Positions 31,641 through 42,164 of a stretch of DNA of 64,000 nucleotides are shown here, piece by piece. The position numbers and the translations under genes are program-made. Below the pieces are notes generated by a model that made no database searches, had not been told where the DNA came from, and was given only the letters and a program-made list of their open reading frames with translations. Each line of letters starts with the position of its first letter. The first letter of the stretch is position 1. The stretch is from Euphorbia lathyris. Taxonomy: Eukaryota; Streptophyta; Magnoliopsida; Malpighiales; Euphorbiaceae. Location of the stretch: contig NC_088916.1 in assembly GCF_963576675.1 (NCBI RefSeq), positions 49,291,001 to 49,355,000 on the forward strand. Direction: 5' to 3'.

Positions 31641-31984
31641 TCCAAATTAGTCCTAAATAACCGAATTTAAGAGTACATTAATTGAAAAGGTAAATCTAAA
31701 ATAAATAAATAAACTAATACAAGTTGAATTTTTAATTTTAAAGCTATGTATAAAAGTAGCTGCAATCAAAATTTTATCACTGAAATCATGATGAATAGAT
31801 TTACGTTATTCTACCGAAATAATATAAATCTAATAATTTACATTGCACTGACCATAAGTTTTTTTGAATGAACCAATTCTACTCGTACTGAACTTGAAAA
31901 GGAACAAGTGAAAAAAATTACGGATGACGGACGCAAATCAATTGTAAAACAAATTTGATAAGAGATATGGAAAGGATAAATATA

Positions 31985-32200
31985 TAGACGGAAAGGATAA
32001 ATGGAGAACGAAAGAGAGAAAGAAGGAAAGAAAAAAGAAGACCGAGGATAAAGGGAGGAAGAAGATAAAGGAAAAGGGTGGCCGGTTGGATATCGCAAGG
32101 TCGAAATGGGAGGCCAGAGGACGAGAGATGAGCTGAGGGAATAGTGGGAAAGAATCAACATGAGAGAAAATGGGGGGTGGTTCCCTCCGTTTTTACATAT
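31985..32200 (+). repeat. GA-rich repeat, partner of 25565-25800
   Basis: Same orientation and order of landmarks as the 25.6-kb copy. It lies 6.4 kb away on the other side of the mariner region, suggesting two copies of one element end or a local duplication. Confidence 0.7.
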
Positions 32201-32279
32201 ACGACATATCATGTATTTTTATGTAATATTGTTCAAATTTACTTATATTAGGAGAGAAGATTATTAATAATAGAAATAT

Positions 32280-32520
32280 TTTTTTGGATAAGTACCAAAA
32301 TTACCACAAGTTTTAAAAATGTGTTAATTTAATCTCAACTTACAAAAATAATATTATTTTAGTTACAAATTTGTGAAATGGTACTAATTTAGTCCTAGAT
32401 AACGGCACTTGGGGCTAAATTGGTATGTTGAGGCATCACGTTCCCTCACCCATAACTAAATTGCTACCATTTCACAAACTTTATGACTAAAAATGGGGCT
32501 ATTTTAGAGCATCTCGAAGA
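32280..32520. mobile_element. Small fold-back element
   Basis: The arms 'tttgtgaaatggtactaatttag' (about 32375) and, inverted, 'ctaaattgctaccatttcaca' (about 32455) pair. The terminal wording 'ggataagtaccaaaatt' matches the family seen at 29.7 and 31.4 kb. No coding frame and no clear target duplication. Confidence 0.4.
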
Positions 32521-32599
32521 GACTATTGGTTCACTTATAAAAACAATATAAACAATTGATTCTTAGTCATTTAAAGTATTAAAGTGCATGTCATCTCTA

Positions 32600-32885
32600 A
32601 TAATACTTCCTAATTAGGTAAGTGAACTCCGTGATCTGGATCTCCGAAAAGAGGCCTTTGCTTCCCGATGGATCGTCCCTGCGCCGAGAATGGTCCCTGC
32701 GGATCGAAACTATTCAAAGTAAAGTGTCCAAAGTGGTTTCAAGTTCTCACCTCTCTTTCTTGAATGTGAGGTGTGTTTTTATAGAGGTTGCTTGGGCCTG
32801 AAGCCCGCCTGCCCGACTGGGCCTATCTGTCCGAACGGGCCTGATTGGGCCTTCTTCATATCCCAAATCAAGTAGTCCCCCCATC
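32600..32885 (-). mobile_element. 3' LTR of the Tat element
   Basis: On the minus strand a G-run (gatggggggac, about 32875) serves as polypurine tract, followed by gatttgggatatgaagaagg. A TATA motif, cctctataaaaacac, lies near 32785, and then a transcript leader. Borders are approximate because the second LTR is absent. Confidence 0.55.
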
Positions 32886-33096
32886 GAGGAGCCCTGCCGA
32901 GTATTCAATGCGAGGATATAGGAGGCGTTGCTCGCTCGGCATGCGACAACATCCGTTCGTTTGAAATGCCAAAACGGCTCTTTCTCTTCATGCGTCTCTT
33001 TTTCAGTGCCACCATTTATGTGCTTTAACTTGCACGCGCGCCGCCGGCATTAAATGTGAATTGACAACTGTGCCGGCGTAATGAATTTGCCCCCAA

Positions 33097-33104
33097 CTAT
33101 AAAT
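33097..33104 (+). promoter_or_regulatory. TATA box of antisense gene A
   Basis: ctataaat on the plus strand, about 275 bp before the ATG at 33373. It lies inside the element just after the 3' LTR and points opposite to the retroelement's own transcription. Confidence 0.45.
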
Positions 33105-33372
33105 ATTTTGAGGGGGAAAAGGAAATCTCTTCTTTTCCAACTCTTCTGAAAAATCTTGTGTTCGTCTTATTCCGGCTCTTTGCAACCGTATCTTCCCTAC
33201 CTATTTGTTCGTGCGTGCAAGGATCCGTTTGCTCACTTGTCGTCCATTTTTCATTGTCGGGATCTCTTTCCTTGCTGCAGAACTAGCCGTGGTCTTCGTG
33301 AGGTTAGTCGTATTACTTTTTCTCTGATTTCTGCGTTTTTTTGCTTTATTTCGACTTCGGGGTAGGGGTATT

Positions 33373-35977
33373 ATGTCAGAGGAGTCTTCTCGGGGAGCCC
33401 TAAGCAGACTGCTACCGGTCGCCCCAGGTGACTTCACGCTCCGTGAGTCTGCACGAATCCGGTCAGTCGTGCGAAAGAGGCGAGCTGAAAAGGTAGGTGA
33501 AAATAGCGCGGCGGGTGAAGTTCTGAAAAAAAAGGAAAATACCCGTTGCTCGCCCGCTACCCACCGTTGACCGTCCGGTCGGGGGCGTAGCCGCCGGTGT
33601 ACTAGAGGTGGTAGTGACGGTTCCGGAGGGGTTAATTACTGCCGATCGTCCTCTAGCCGCAATTTACGAGGAAATGCGTGAAAAGGTGTGGTCACGAGCA
33701 CTTGGTCCTGTTGGAAGCGAGGGTAAGCGTTTCGAAAAAGCTGAGCGCCCTAGAAGGCCAGAGTCCCTCGTCGTTGAAGATGCGCATAACATAATAGTTG
33801 CGGCTGATCTTCCGGCAATCTCTGCGGTGTACCGGCTCGGGGAGCCCTATGAATTAGCGGCGTTGAACGAGGAGACCAGAGCTCATCACGCGGGTAGTGC
33901 CAATGAACTCATTGTCTACGAAGAGCAGTTGGAGTCGGGGATGCGGCTGCCTCTCCTGCCCTTCTTTGTGGAAGTACTGAAAGAATATGACTTATGCCCC
34001 GGCCAAATACATCCGAATGGCTGGAGAATGATGGTCGCCTTCTACTCCTTGTGTCGTTCCGCCGGATATCGAGCCACAGGCTTAGTGTTTCGTGAATTCT
34101 TCAAGCCGAGCAGAGGACAAAGATCGCAGCATGTTACATTTTCGCATCAGAAATTCAGAGTGATGGGTGGTCTGAAGGATAAACTATCGGAGTATCGTCA
34201 CCACTTCTTCTTGGTGAGAAAGCGTGACGGAAACTTTCCCTTTCGGGTTGTTTGGAACGACGATCCTATGGACTCCAGTCGGTGGCTGAAGACCCGACCA
34301 ATGCTTCCTTTCGAGGAAAAATTGATTTCGCATTTAAAAGGTCTCCCGATTGACAAAGACCATAAGCAGGATGTTGACGAGCTGGTCCGCCACTTCCTTT
34401 CTGCTGGTTATTACATCTGGAATAAATGGCGAATGGCGGATGTCAAGGGGTGGTCGGCGGACGACTTTGAGAAATGGAAAAAGGGGTATAACTTCAAGGC
34501 TGGTGAGCTGGCAGAATTGGAGGCAATCTCCGTGAATATTGCCGTAGTAGGTGAGGGGCTGGGATCATTTTTCTGCTTTGTCAATTACGCAGTGTGTTTA
34601 TTAGTTCGAAGTCTGACGTTTCTTTTCCTTTGTTTTGGTTCGTGCAGGTCCAGGAGATCCCCGCGTCAGTATGGATTTCGATCCGAATGAATTCAGCGTT
34701 GGTCTGGAGACCGCTGACGAGGTGTTCGGAGGAGCCTCAGGGTCGCTAGTATCGTATTCCTCTCTTGAGGATGCGAACCAAGTGGTACAAAGCATGGGGG
34801 GGTTCTTGCTGCCCGGGAAGGTGCTGACGGGGAGGTTGATGTTCCACAGGGGAAACCTGTAACTGTTCCGGATGCCGAGGAGCCTTCGGGAGGGGTGGAG
34901 ATGATTGAGCTAGGCGAAGAGGTATCTGGTAGTCCCAATCGTGGGATGGTTGCTCGAAAAAGGAAAAGGGACGCTGGGAAGACCATTGTTGAAGATGTGG
35001 GCGGAGAGAGAGATGCCGAGGAAGCAATCGCTGGTGCTGGCGAATGTGGGGAGAAACCTTCCTCTGATGGTGCCAAACAAATGTCTGCTGATGTAACGGA
35101 TCGGATACGGGACCATCCGGAAATGGTGAAGAGAATGGAGATGAAAATTGCCAAGTTCAAAGAGTATGTGATGGATTTATCAGTCCATTCTGATATGATG
35201 ACCTCCGACCTGGCTCGTGCGATGGCCCGCGTGGCCCGGGTTCCCGGTGAGCAACAGTGGATGGATGGTGTGTCGAAAATGAACTTGGGTTTAGAGACCC
35301 TATCGGCCCTTAGCGTGGTGAGTTTTTTATGTTTGTTTTCGTTGTAGCGAGTGCTTTGATTTTCGTTGTCTTATCTTTACTTTCATTCTTACTTGTAGTC
35401 TATTCAAAATGCAACCCGAGTGTTCGATATGTGCGTTAATGATGAAAATTCTTTTCGCGATATGGAAGCGGGTCTGCGAAGATCTGTCCAGGACCTTGAG
35501 GAGGCAAACCAAAAGCTGGTAACTGCGCGGGAGATTTTAGATCATCGTGAAGCTGAGATAGTGGTCTTGTCGGAGAAGCTGAAGGTAGAAACTGCCGGTC
35601 GGGTGGAACTGTCGCAGCGTTTGAAGAAGGATGTTGAGGAGGTCTGCGCATATCGGGTATTGTTGAAGATGGCGGTCGGGTGGACCCGTCATGTGGCAGG
35701 TATTATGAAGGAGAAGACGAGACGCTCGGTGGAGCTGGCCGAGGAGAATGAGTCTCTGAAGCGACAACTAGAGGCTGCGCGCAAAGAGGCTGCCGATCTT
35801 CGTGCCTTGGCAGGACAACACGAGGAGAAATTAGTGAAACTGGATCGTATGATGCTGATTACTGCAGCCCACTCTGCGGGTTACAATGTTCCTCCGGAGG
35901 TGATCTTTTCTCCGAATATCTACGACAAATCTGCCCAAGTAAAAGCTGTTGAGTTTTGCAATCGTTTCAAGAAGTGA
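33373..35977 (+). pseudogene. Antisense gene A: putative gypsy-type transposon protein, two introns, two frameshifts
   Basis: Plus-strand exons: 33373-34550, 34648-35317, 35399-35977. Both introns (97 and 81 bp) have GT-AG ends and keep the frame. Exon 1 contains a domain like PF04195, the 'putative gypsy type transposon' family: LPLLPFFVEVLKEYDLCPGQ, HPNGWRMMVAFYSLCR, VFREFF, KFRVMGGLKDK. Exon 3 is a long coiled coil (LEEANQKLVTAREI, ENESLKRQLEAARKE) followed by a conserved-looking tail. Frame slips lie at an A8 run (33526-33533) and a G7 run (34795-34802), both homopolymers, so either decay or sequencing error. Function of the family is unknown. It lies antisense to the Tat pol, as in described Tat elements with extra ORFs. 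Confidence 0.75.
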
Positions 35978-36132
35978 TAGGGAGTTTGCTTTTCTATTTC
36001 GTAGATGTAATGATGGCTCCGTACAATTTGGATCTTTATCGGGATATCTTTTTTTTGCATTCAATGATGTTTTATTTGCTTGATGTGATTGTTTCTGTAT
36101 TGTGCCGTCTTTCATGTCTTTTCCCCGATCTG

Positions 36133-36140
36133 CTATAAAA
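36133..36140 (+). promoter_or_regulatory. TATA box of antisense gene B
   Basis: ctataaaa, followed by ggggttgg, 89 bp before the ATG at 36222 and 150 bp after the stop of gene A. Its position suggests that gene B is transcribed on its own. Confidence 0.5.
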
Positions 36141-36221
36141 GGGGTTGGATTGCTGTGGTATGAACTAGCAATTTGTGTGCCTCTTTGCTCTCTCTATTTG
36201 TTTAACTAAATTTCTTAGAAA

Positions 36222-36911
36222 ATGTCACTTCGGGATGTTGTTGATCCTGCTCGGGTGCTCGAAGTCCAGAAAGCCATATCGGCGATGCCGCATCCTTATG
36301 TTTACTGTCCTCCGTCTGAGGAGATCGATGCGGAGAGAAAAGTTAGGTACTCGTCCCCTATTTGGTTTAACCGTGATTTAGCTCTGCCGAAGAGAAGAGT
36401 GGAGAGTGAGAATTCCATGTCGTATACCGGGTCCGTTACTGATTCTTACGAGGTTACCGTAAGTCCACATTCATCCACGGAAAAGAAAAGCTGGTCTTAT
36501 GAAGGCATCGGATACCTTCTTCCTGACGAGACTGTCGCCCCGGTACTCAACCCGCATCCTTCGTGGATAAAAAGGCTTTTAGCGGATGAGATGGAAAGGG
36601 TGCTGAATCTGCCCCATGAGGTGGAGTATCGTCGGGTAGGGCGCCATGCTTCCCCCTCACGTCCCTATGGGCCGACCTTTGTCGACCCGCTCAAATCGCG
36701 AAGCGTAGTCTTCCTGGAATTCGCGAGGAAAGGGAGCCTCGGTCCCGTTCCGGCTAATCCTAACCACCGTGTGACTCATGTGGGCAAAGCCTGTCTGTAT
36801 CATAGGCAAAATGGTCATAACACTGATGAGTGTGTGGATTGGAGAGCGATGTATCAGGATCTGATGGACGAGGAGGAGATACCGGACCCCGACCGTCCGA
36901 AACTTATCTGA
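36222..36911 (+). CDS. Antisense gene B: Gag-knuckle-like protein of the Tat element
   Basis: An intact frame of 229 aa with ATG in a good context (gaaaATGtc). The N-terminal two thirds match nothing I know. Near residues 196-209 it reads CLYHRQNGHNTDEC, followed by VDWRAMYQDLMDEEE. This has the same spacing (C-x2-H-R-x2-G-H-x-T-D-x-C) as the element's own Gag end on the minus strand (CKYHRSSGHSTDNC near 41.98 kb). Inference: a Gag-derived nucleic-acid-binding protein placed in antisense orientation. It lies directly before the tandem array. Confidence 0.6.
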   Translation: MSLRDVVDPARVLEVQKAISAMPHPYVYCPPSEEIDAERKVRYSSPIWFNRDLALPKRRVESENSMSYTGSVTDSYEVTVSPHSSTEKKSWSYEGIGYLLPDETVAPVLNPHPSWIKRLLADEMERVLNLPHEVEYRRVGRHASPSRPYGPTFVDPLKSRSVVFLEFARKGSLGPVPANPNHRVTHVGKACLYHRQNGHNTDECVDWRAMYQDLMDEEEIPDPDRPKLI

Positions 36912-37088
36912 GCAGCTTGCGTGACTACTGTGTTTGTGTGGCCTTTGTTGGCCTTTGTAGTGTCTACTATGTACTTCTTTCTTTTAGATGAAAGAATGTT
37001 GTCGTTATTTAAAAAACTTTTCTTATTTGCATTTTTGCTCGGTGCTCTTTACTTTGGAATTGCTTGATTTGTCGGAAAATGAGATGAC

Positions 37089-37962
37089 GAGCCTGTCCGA
37101 TGAGCATTCCAAATGCTTGATTGGCGGAGAACACGTTTGGGCTCTGAGTGCCTAAAATCGTTAACTAAGTGAGTTGGACGATGTGGGAGGCGTTCGATTT
37201 GATCGAAGAGCCTGTCCGATGAGCATTCCGAATGCTAGATTGGCGGAGAACACGTTAGGGTTCTGAGCGCCTAGAATCGTTAACTAAGTAAGTTAGACGA
37301 TGATGGAGGCGTTCGATTTGATCGAAGAGCCTGTCCGATGAGCATTCCGAATGCTATATTGGCGGAGAACACGTTAGGGTTCTGAGCGCCTAGAATCGTT
37401 AACTAAGTTAGACGATGATGGAGGCGTTCGATTTGATCGAAGAGCCTATCCGATGAGCATTCTGAATGCTAGATTGGCGGAGAACACATTAGGGTTCTGA
37501 GCGCCTAGAATCGTTAACTAAGTAAGTTAGACGATGATGGAGGCGTTCAATTTGATCGAAGAGCCTGTCCGATGAGCATTCCGAATGCTATATTGGCGGA
37601 GAACACGTTAGGGTTCTGAGCGCCTAGAATCGTTAACTAAGTTAGATGATGATGGAGGCGTTCGATTTGATCGAAGAGCCTATCCGATGAGCATTCCGAA
37701 TGCTAGATTGGCGAAGAACACGTTAGGGTTCTGAGCGCCTAGAATCGTTAACTAAGTAAGTTAGACGATGATGGAGGCATTCGATTTGATCGAAGAGCCT
37801 GTCCGATGAGCATTCCGAATGCTATATTGGCGGAGAACACGTTAGGGTTCTGAGCGCCTAGAATCGTTAACTAAGTTAGACGATGATGGAGGCGTTCGAT
37901 TTGATCGAAGAGCCTGTCCGATGAGCATTCCGAATGCTAGATTGGCGGAGAACACATTAGGG
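37089..37962. repeat. Satellite-like tandem array, 8 units of 119 or 115 bp
   Basis: Units start with gagcct(g/a)tccgatgagc at 37089, 37208, 37327, 37442, 37561, 37676, 37795 and 37910, giving spacings 119, 119, 115, 119, 115, 119, 115. The short form lacks one 'aagt' in 'ctaagtaagttagacg'. The strict alternation forms a 234-bp higher-order dimer. The last unit is partial. It is in the 3' untranslated part of the Tat element, between integrase and gene B. Confidence 0.92.
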
Positions 37963-38005
37963 TGAGTTAGTTGTATCCTTTGCCTGATAAAACGTATTTC
38001 GCATA

Positions 38006-39228
38006 TTATTGATAATATCTTTTCAACGTTTGAACATTCCAGCTATTGTCAAAAACTACCCCCTCGAGAGAGGCAATTCTATAAGCTCCATTATGGAGGA
38101 CAGTGTCGATCTTGTATGGACCCTCCCACGATTGGCCGAGCTTTCCTTGTGCCAAAGGGGACTGTGCAGTTGCAGCGTCTCGGAGCACCAGGTCTCCGAC
38201 CTGAAACATGCGTGGGTGAACCCTTCGATCATGATATCGCGCCATATTCTGCTTATGGCTCGTAATGTGCAACAGGGCATTAAGGCGCTCTTCTTTAAGT
38301 CTGTCACTGGCTTCCTGCAGCTCTGCATTATTGTCGCACTCTTCGTAATCTACCTGTCGAGGGGAGCGGAGAATGACTTCCGATGGTGCCATCGCCTCTG
38401 ACCCGTAAGTGAGAAAAAAAGGGGTGCGCCCAGTCCCAGTGTGCGGGGTGGTTCGGTATGACCATAAGATTGCCGCAATGTGATCGGGCCATCCCCTGCC
38501 CTGATCGGTTAATCGCGCTTTGATCCCTCGAAGGAGCGTGCGGTTGCTTACTTCTGTTAGGCCGTTGCTCTGAGGGTGAGCTACCGATGTGTATCGGGCC
38601 TTGATTCCCCAGTCTGCGCAAAAATCGCGAAACTGGCCGCAGTCGAATTGTTTCCCGTTATCGGTAATGAACGAATGGGGGACCCCAAAGCGGTATACGA
38701 TAGCGCGCTTGAGGAAATTGATGACGTTGCTAGCAGTTATCTTGGCTAGTGCTTCAGCCTCAATCCATTTGGTGAAATGATCGACCGCCACGACCACGAA
38801 ACGTTTTTGCGCTGAAGCCATTGGGAAAGGGCCGAGCAGGTCAATGCCCCATACTGCGAAAGGCCATGGAGTGATGCTACCCTTAAATGGTGCCGCTAGG
38901 GTGCGATGAATATTGGCGTGTAGTTGACAAGCCTGACAACTGCGGACCAAACGTGTTGCGTCGGAGTCCATTGTCTGCCAGTAGAATCCCTAGAGCCGGG
39001 CCTTCCTTGCAATTTTTCGGGCTCCTTGATGCGAGCCGCAGACACCTTGGTGAATTTCCTTCAGGCACTGATCTCCTTCTGTCTCAGATATACAACGCAA
39101 CCAGGGGTGTGTGGCCGATTTGCGGTAGAGCAAGCCATTCTGTAATGCATAACGCCAAGAACATCGGACGATTAGTGACGCCACCGCCCGATCTGCCGGA
39201 AGAGTCCCGTCCTGAAGGTACTCGATAA
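38006..39228 (-). pseudogene. Tat integrase
   Basis: Minus strand. The zinc-binding HHCC region lies at about 39100-38920 (HQGVCGSHQGARKIARKA ... SCQACQ) and is cut by a TAG at 38990-38992. The catalytic core is open from 38971: first Asp in GIDLLGPF, second in TDNGKQF, Glu in NGLTEVSN, with 35 residues between the last two (the D35E spacing). The C-terminal part reads VGDLVLRDA, then GKLGQSWEGPYKI. The stop in the zinc region prevents a full-length enzyme. Confidence 0.85.
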
Positions 39229-40120
39229 TCGGGCCTCTCCAACCTCCTTGCGTGGACTCCGCGGATCCAATCAGTAATAGAGTCTGAGTTTGAAAAGCCG
39301 GGGGGCCTGCACTCTCAATCCAGGTGAGCGGGTCGCTAGATTGTTCCCCTGCTGCAAGAGCAGCGATAGCGTCAGCCTCCTCGTTTTCTTCTCGCGGAAC
39401 CAACACCAGGTCCAGAGTTACACCTTTGCTCTTCACATCGTTGATCAGAGATGTGGCGAGGGTCAAATATTGACTCATTACGGGGGCCTTTGCTTGATAA
39501 GCTCCGCTGACATGGCTGACTACTAACTTCGAGTCAGAGCATATTGTCACAGTTCCCGTGACCATTGCCTTTGATAGCCGGAGGGCTGCGATGAGGGCCT
39601 CATATTCGGCTCAATTGTTGGTAGTCGGGAAATTTAGTCGAATGGCATATCGCAAATGAAGGTTACCGGGCCCTTGAATTGCTACCCCGGCCCCTGCCCG
39701 CCCCGGGGCACATGACCCGTCAACGCTCATAGTCTAGACGTCATCCGAATGAGACGGTGTTGTAAGCTTGGTGTTTGCGCGGCCGGAGAATTCGACTATG
39801 AAATCGGATAGTGCCTGAGCTTTGATTGTCGTTCTTGGCTCAAAACGGATGTCGAACTGGGAGAGTGATTGTCGTTCTGGTCTCTGCACGGCCCTCCTCA
39901 GTGGATAATTCGTCTTGACAATGACTGTGTGTGCTTGAAAATATGGTCTCAGGCGCTCCGAGGCTTGAGTGATGGCGAATAAAGCTTTCTCCACCTCGGA
40001 GTACCTGATTTCAGCTCCCTTCAGCACTCTACTCATGAAATATATTGGGAAGAGCTCCGCCCCTTCCTCCTGAGTTAAAACGACGGCTACAGTTTCGTCT
40101 GAAATAGTGAAATACAAGTG
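38993..40120 (-). pseudogene. Tat RNase H pair (first RNase H remnant and second aRH-type RNase H)
   Basis: The 40120-39734 part is the connection/first RNase H (LFPIYFMSRVLKGAE, RYSEVEKALFAITQA, ending QALSDFIVEFSG). The second RNase H follows: MSVDGSC, NN-AEYEALIAALRLS, ICSDSKLVVSHVSG, VPREENEEADAIAALA, carrying the usual acidic residues. Two nonsense codons interrupt it: a TAG in place of the Trp before TMSVDGS (39734-39736) and a TGA before AEYEAL (39611-39613). Two RNase H domains in one polyprotein are a marker of the Tat lineage. Confidence 0.8.
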
Positions 40121-41925
40121 AATATCCCGCTCAGGTTTTGGCGCCGAGAGTAGGGGGGAGCTGCGAGGAAAGTTTTTATGGCGCTGAATGCGGCCTGGCA
40201 GTCAGTCGACCACCTAAAGGGGTGCTCCTTCTTCATCGCTTTATAGAACGGGAGACACCGCTGAGCCGAGCAGGAGATGAAACGTCCCAAAGCGATGATC
40301 CTTCCATTGAGCCTCTGCACGCCTTGCAGGTCGCGTGGCGGCTCCATTGCTAAAATGGCCTCTATTTTTGCGGGGTTAGGCTCGATGCCCTTTTCCGATA
40401 CTACGCATCCCAAGAACTTTCCGCTGCGAATTCCGAAAAAACACTTCTCCAGGTTGAGCTTGAGGTTATAGGCTCTGAAGATCTTGAGTACTGCCGCTAA
40501 ATCTCGCGAATGGTCGGCCTCTTCAGAGCTTAGGACCACCATATCGTCAATATAGACTTGCACGGTTTTCCCGATGAGGTGAGCGAACATCTTATCCACC
40601 AATCGCTGGTATGTGGCCCCGGCGTTTTTTAAACCGAAAGGCATGACATTATAGCAATATGTTCCTTCGTGTGTGATGAAGGAGGTCTTCTCGGCGTCGT
40701 CGGGGTCCAAAGGGATCTGCTGGAAACCTGCGATGGCATCGAATTGTGACAAAATCTTTCGACCAGCCGTTAGATCAAGGAGTTGATCTATGCTAGGCAG
40801 CGGATAAGAATCTTTGGGGCAGGCTTTATTGACATTGGTGAAATCTACACACATACGGTACTTTCCGCTGGCTTTCTTTACAAGTACAACATTAGAAAGC
40901 CAGTCCGGATAGTTCACCTCACGGATAAATTTTACAGCTAGGAGCTTGTCGATCTCTTGCTTGACTGCCGCCTGCTTATCTTTAGCTTGCACTCTCATCT
41001 TTTGCTTGATGGGCTCGACGGCTGGGTCGATATTCAGCTTGTGCATTGCGCTTTCAGGTGCGACCCTTGTGATGTCCTCGGTGCGCCAGGCGAACACATC
41101 TGAATGCTCTTCCAAAACGGTCTTGATCTCCTCGGCTATCGGGGAAGTGAGCTTCGTTCCCATCTTTACTATCATGCCGTCTCCGAGGATACAATCCCCG
41201 ACAGGCTCAATAGGTACGGGATTGTATCCCCTTACGTCCATCAGCCCGTCCTCCAGGTAGAGCGTTGCTCGAGGTTGAGTCGCCTCCCACTGCAGCTTTT
41301 TGGCCAATAATCGGTCCCCTTGGATGGTGATCTTTCCACGAGGGGAGGGAATCATCAGGCATAACTCGGAGATATCCACCGTGGCCCTCAGGGCGACGAG
41401 GAGCGGCCTCCCGATAATGGCATTGTAAGCCAGGGGGATGTCGACCACAACCCATTCCACGGCTTGCTCGGTCTTCTCAACCTCTTCGGCCAAACTTGTT
41501 GGTAGTGAAATGACTCCTTTTACTGGCACCTCGATCTCTGACAGCCCGACCAAAGGGAAAGTCCCCGCCCAGAGGGCAGTGTGAGTATTTTTCATAGCGC
41601 GGAGGGCCGTCCACGTGAGCAGATTCACCGAACTCCCGGTGTTAATCAGTACACGATGAGTTTTGAAACCTGCTATGCTCACGGTGACCACAAGTGCTTT
41701 CGAGTGACTAGTCCGGAGTGGGGGTTGCAGTGTCAATGTCTTCCCGCTCGCCTTTCTCTTTCGGGAGCCGTCGGGCCGTGCGGGGAGTGCCGGTGCTCCC
41801 TCCCTGATCACGTGTATCTCTCCTTGGTATCTTGGTTTCTTTGATTCCTCTGCCCGCCCCGTCTCCCGCTGCTTCGGGCTTTGCTCCCTTTGTCTGCTCG
41901 ACCTGGGCGGCGCCCCCTGCTCCAT
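40087..41925 (-). pseudogene. Tat protease and reverse transcriptase
   Basis: Minus-strand frame of 612 codons. Protease near residues 80-190: the active site is VLINTGSSVN, where relatives have DTG, so the catalytic Asp is Asn. Reverse transcriptase follows: DKLLAVKFIREVNYPDWLSN, YRMCVDFTNVNKACPKDSYP, FQQIPLDPDDAEKTSF, MPFGLKNAGATYQRLVDKMF and the catalytic VYIDDMVV. The frame is lost near 40140, before the RNase H. Upstream (41700-41925) is a basic Gag-Pol linker. Confidence 0.88.
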
Positions 41926-42164
41926 GATTCGCTCGACTTACTTCTATAGCTGAAAACAGTTGTCTGTAGAATGTCCGGAGGACCTGTGATACTTGCAATA
42001 CTCCTTCTCTGATCGGGTCTTGCCCTTCTCACCGATCGGGACCTGTTGCGTATATCGGCGTGGCTGATGTTAAGTGGCGTAATGGACCTCCTTGGCCCTG
42101 GACCAATCCCCTCTCCGCTCTGGGTGGCTGCGCTCTGCCCGGGTGGGAGTGGCCACAAACCCAA
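41926..42164 (-). pseudogene. Tat Gag C-terminal remnant
   Basis: On the minus strand at about 41995-41955 the sequence encodes CKYHRSSGHSTDNCFQL, then two stops before VERIMEQG joins the pol frame. This is the conserved Gag-end motif of Tat elements. Upstream Gag is cut off at about 42164. Confidence 0.65.

Larger units (their letters stand above)
32590..42164 (-). mobile_element. Ty3/gypsy Tat-lineage retrotransposon, 5'-truncated, with antisense genes
   Basis: On the minus strand the order is Gag end (about 41.95 kb), protease, reverse transcriptase, RNase H, a second RNase H domain, integrase (to 38006), a tandem-repeat array (37.1-38.0 kb), a 2.6-kb + 0.7-kb plus-strand coding region, and an LTR (about 32.6-32.9 kb). 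A dual RNase H and extra reading frames between integrase and 3' LTR are known features of the plant Tat lineage (Ogre/Retand relatives). The 5' LTR and most of Gag are missing; a chromovirus fragment abuts at 42165. Several stops in pol show the element is dead as an autonomous unit. Confidence 0.82.

Noticed and set aside
37089..37962. CRISPR-like regular repeats
   Set aside because: Units are contiguous 115-119-bp tandem repeats without variable spacers, in a plant retrotransposon.
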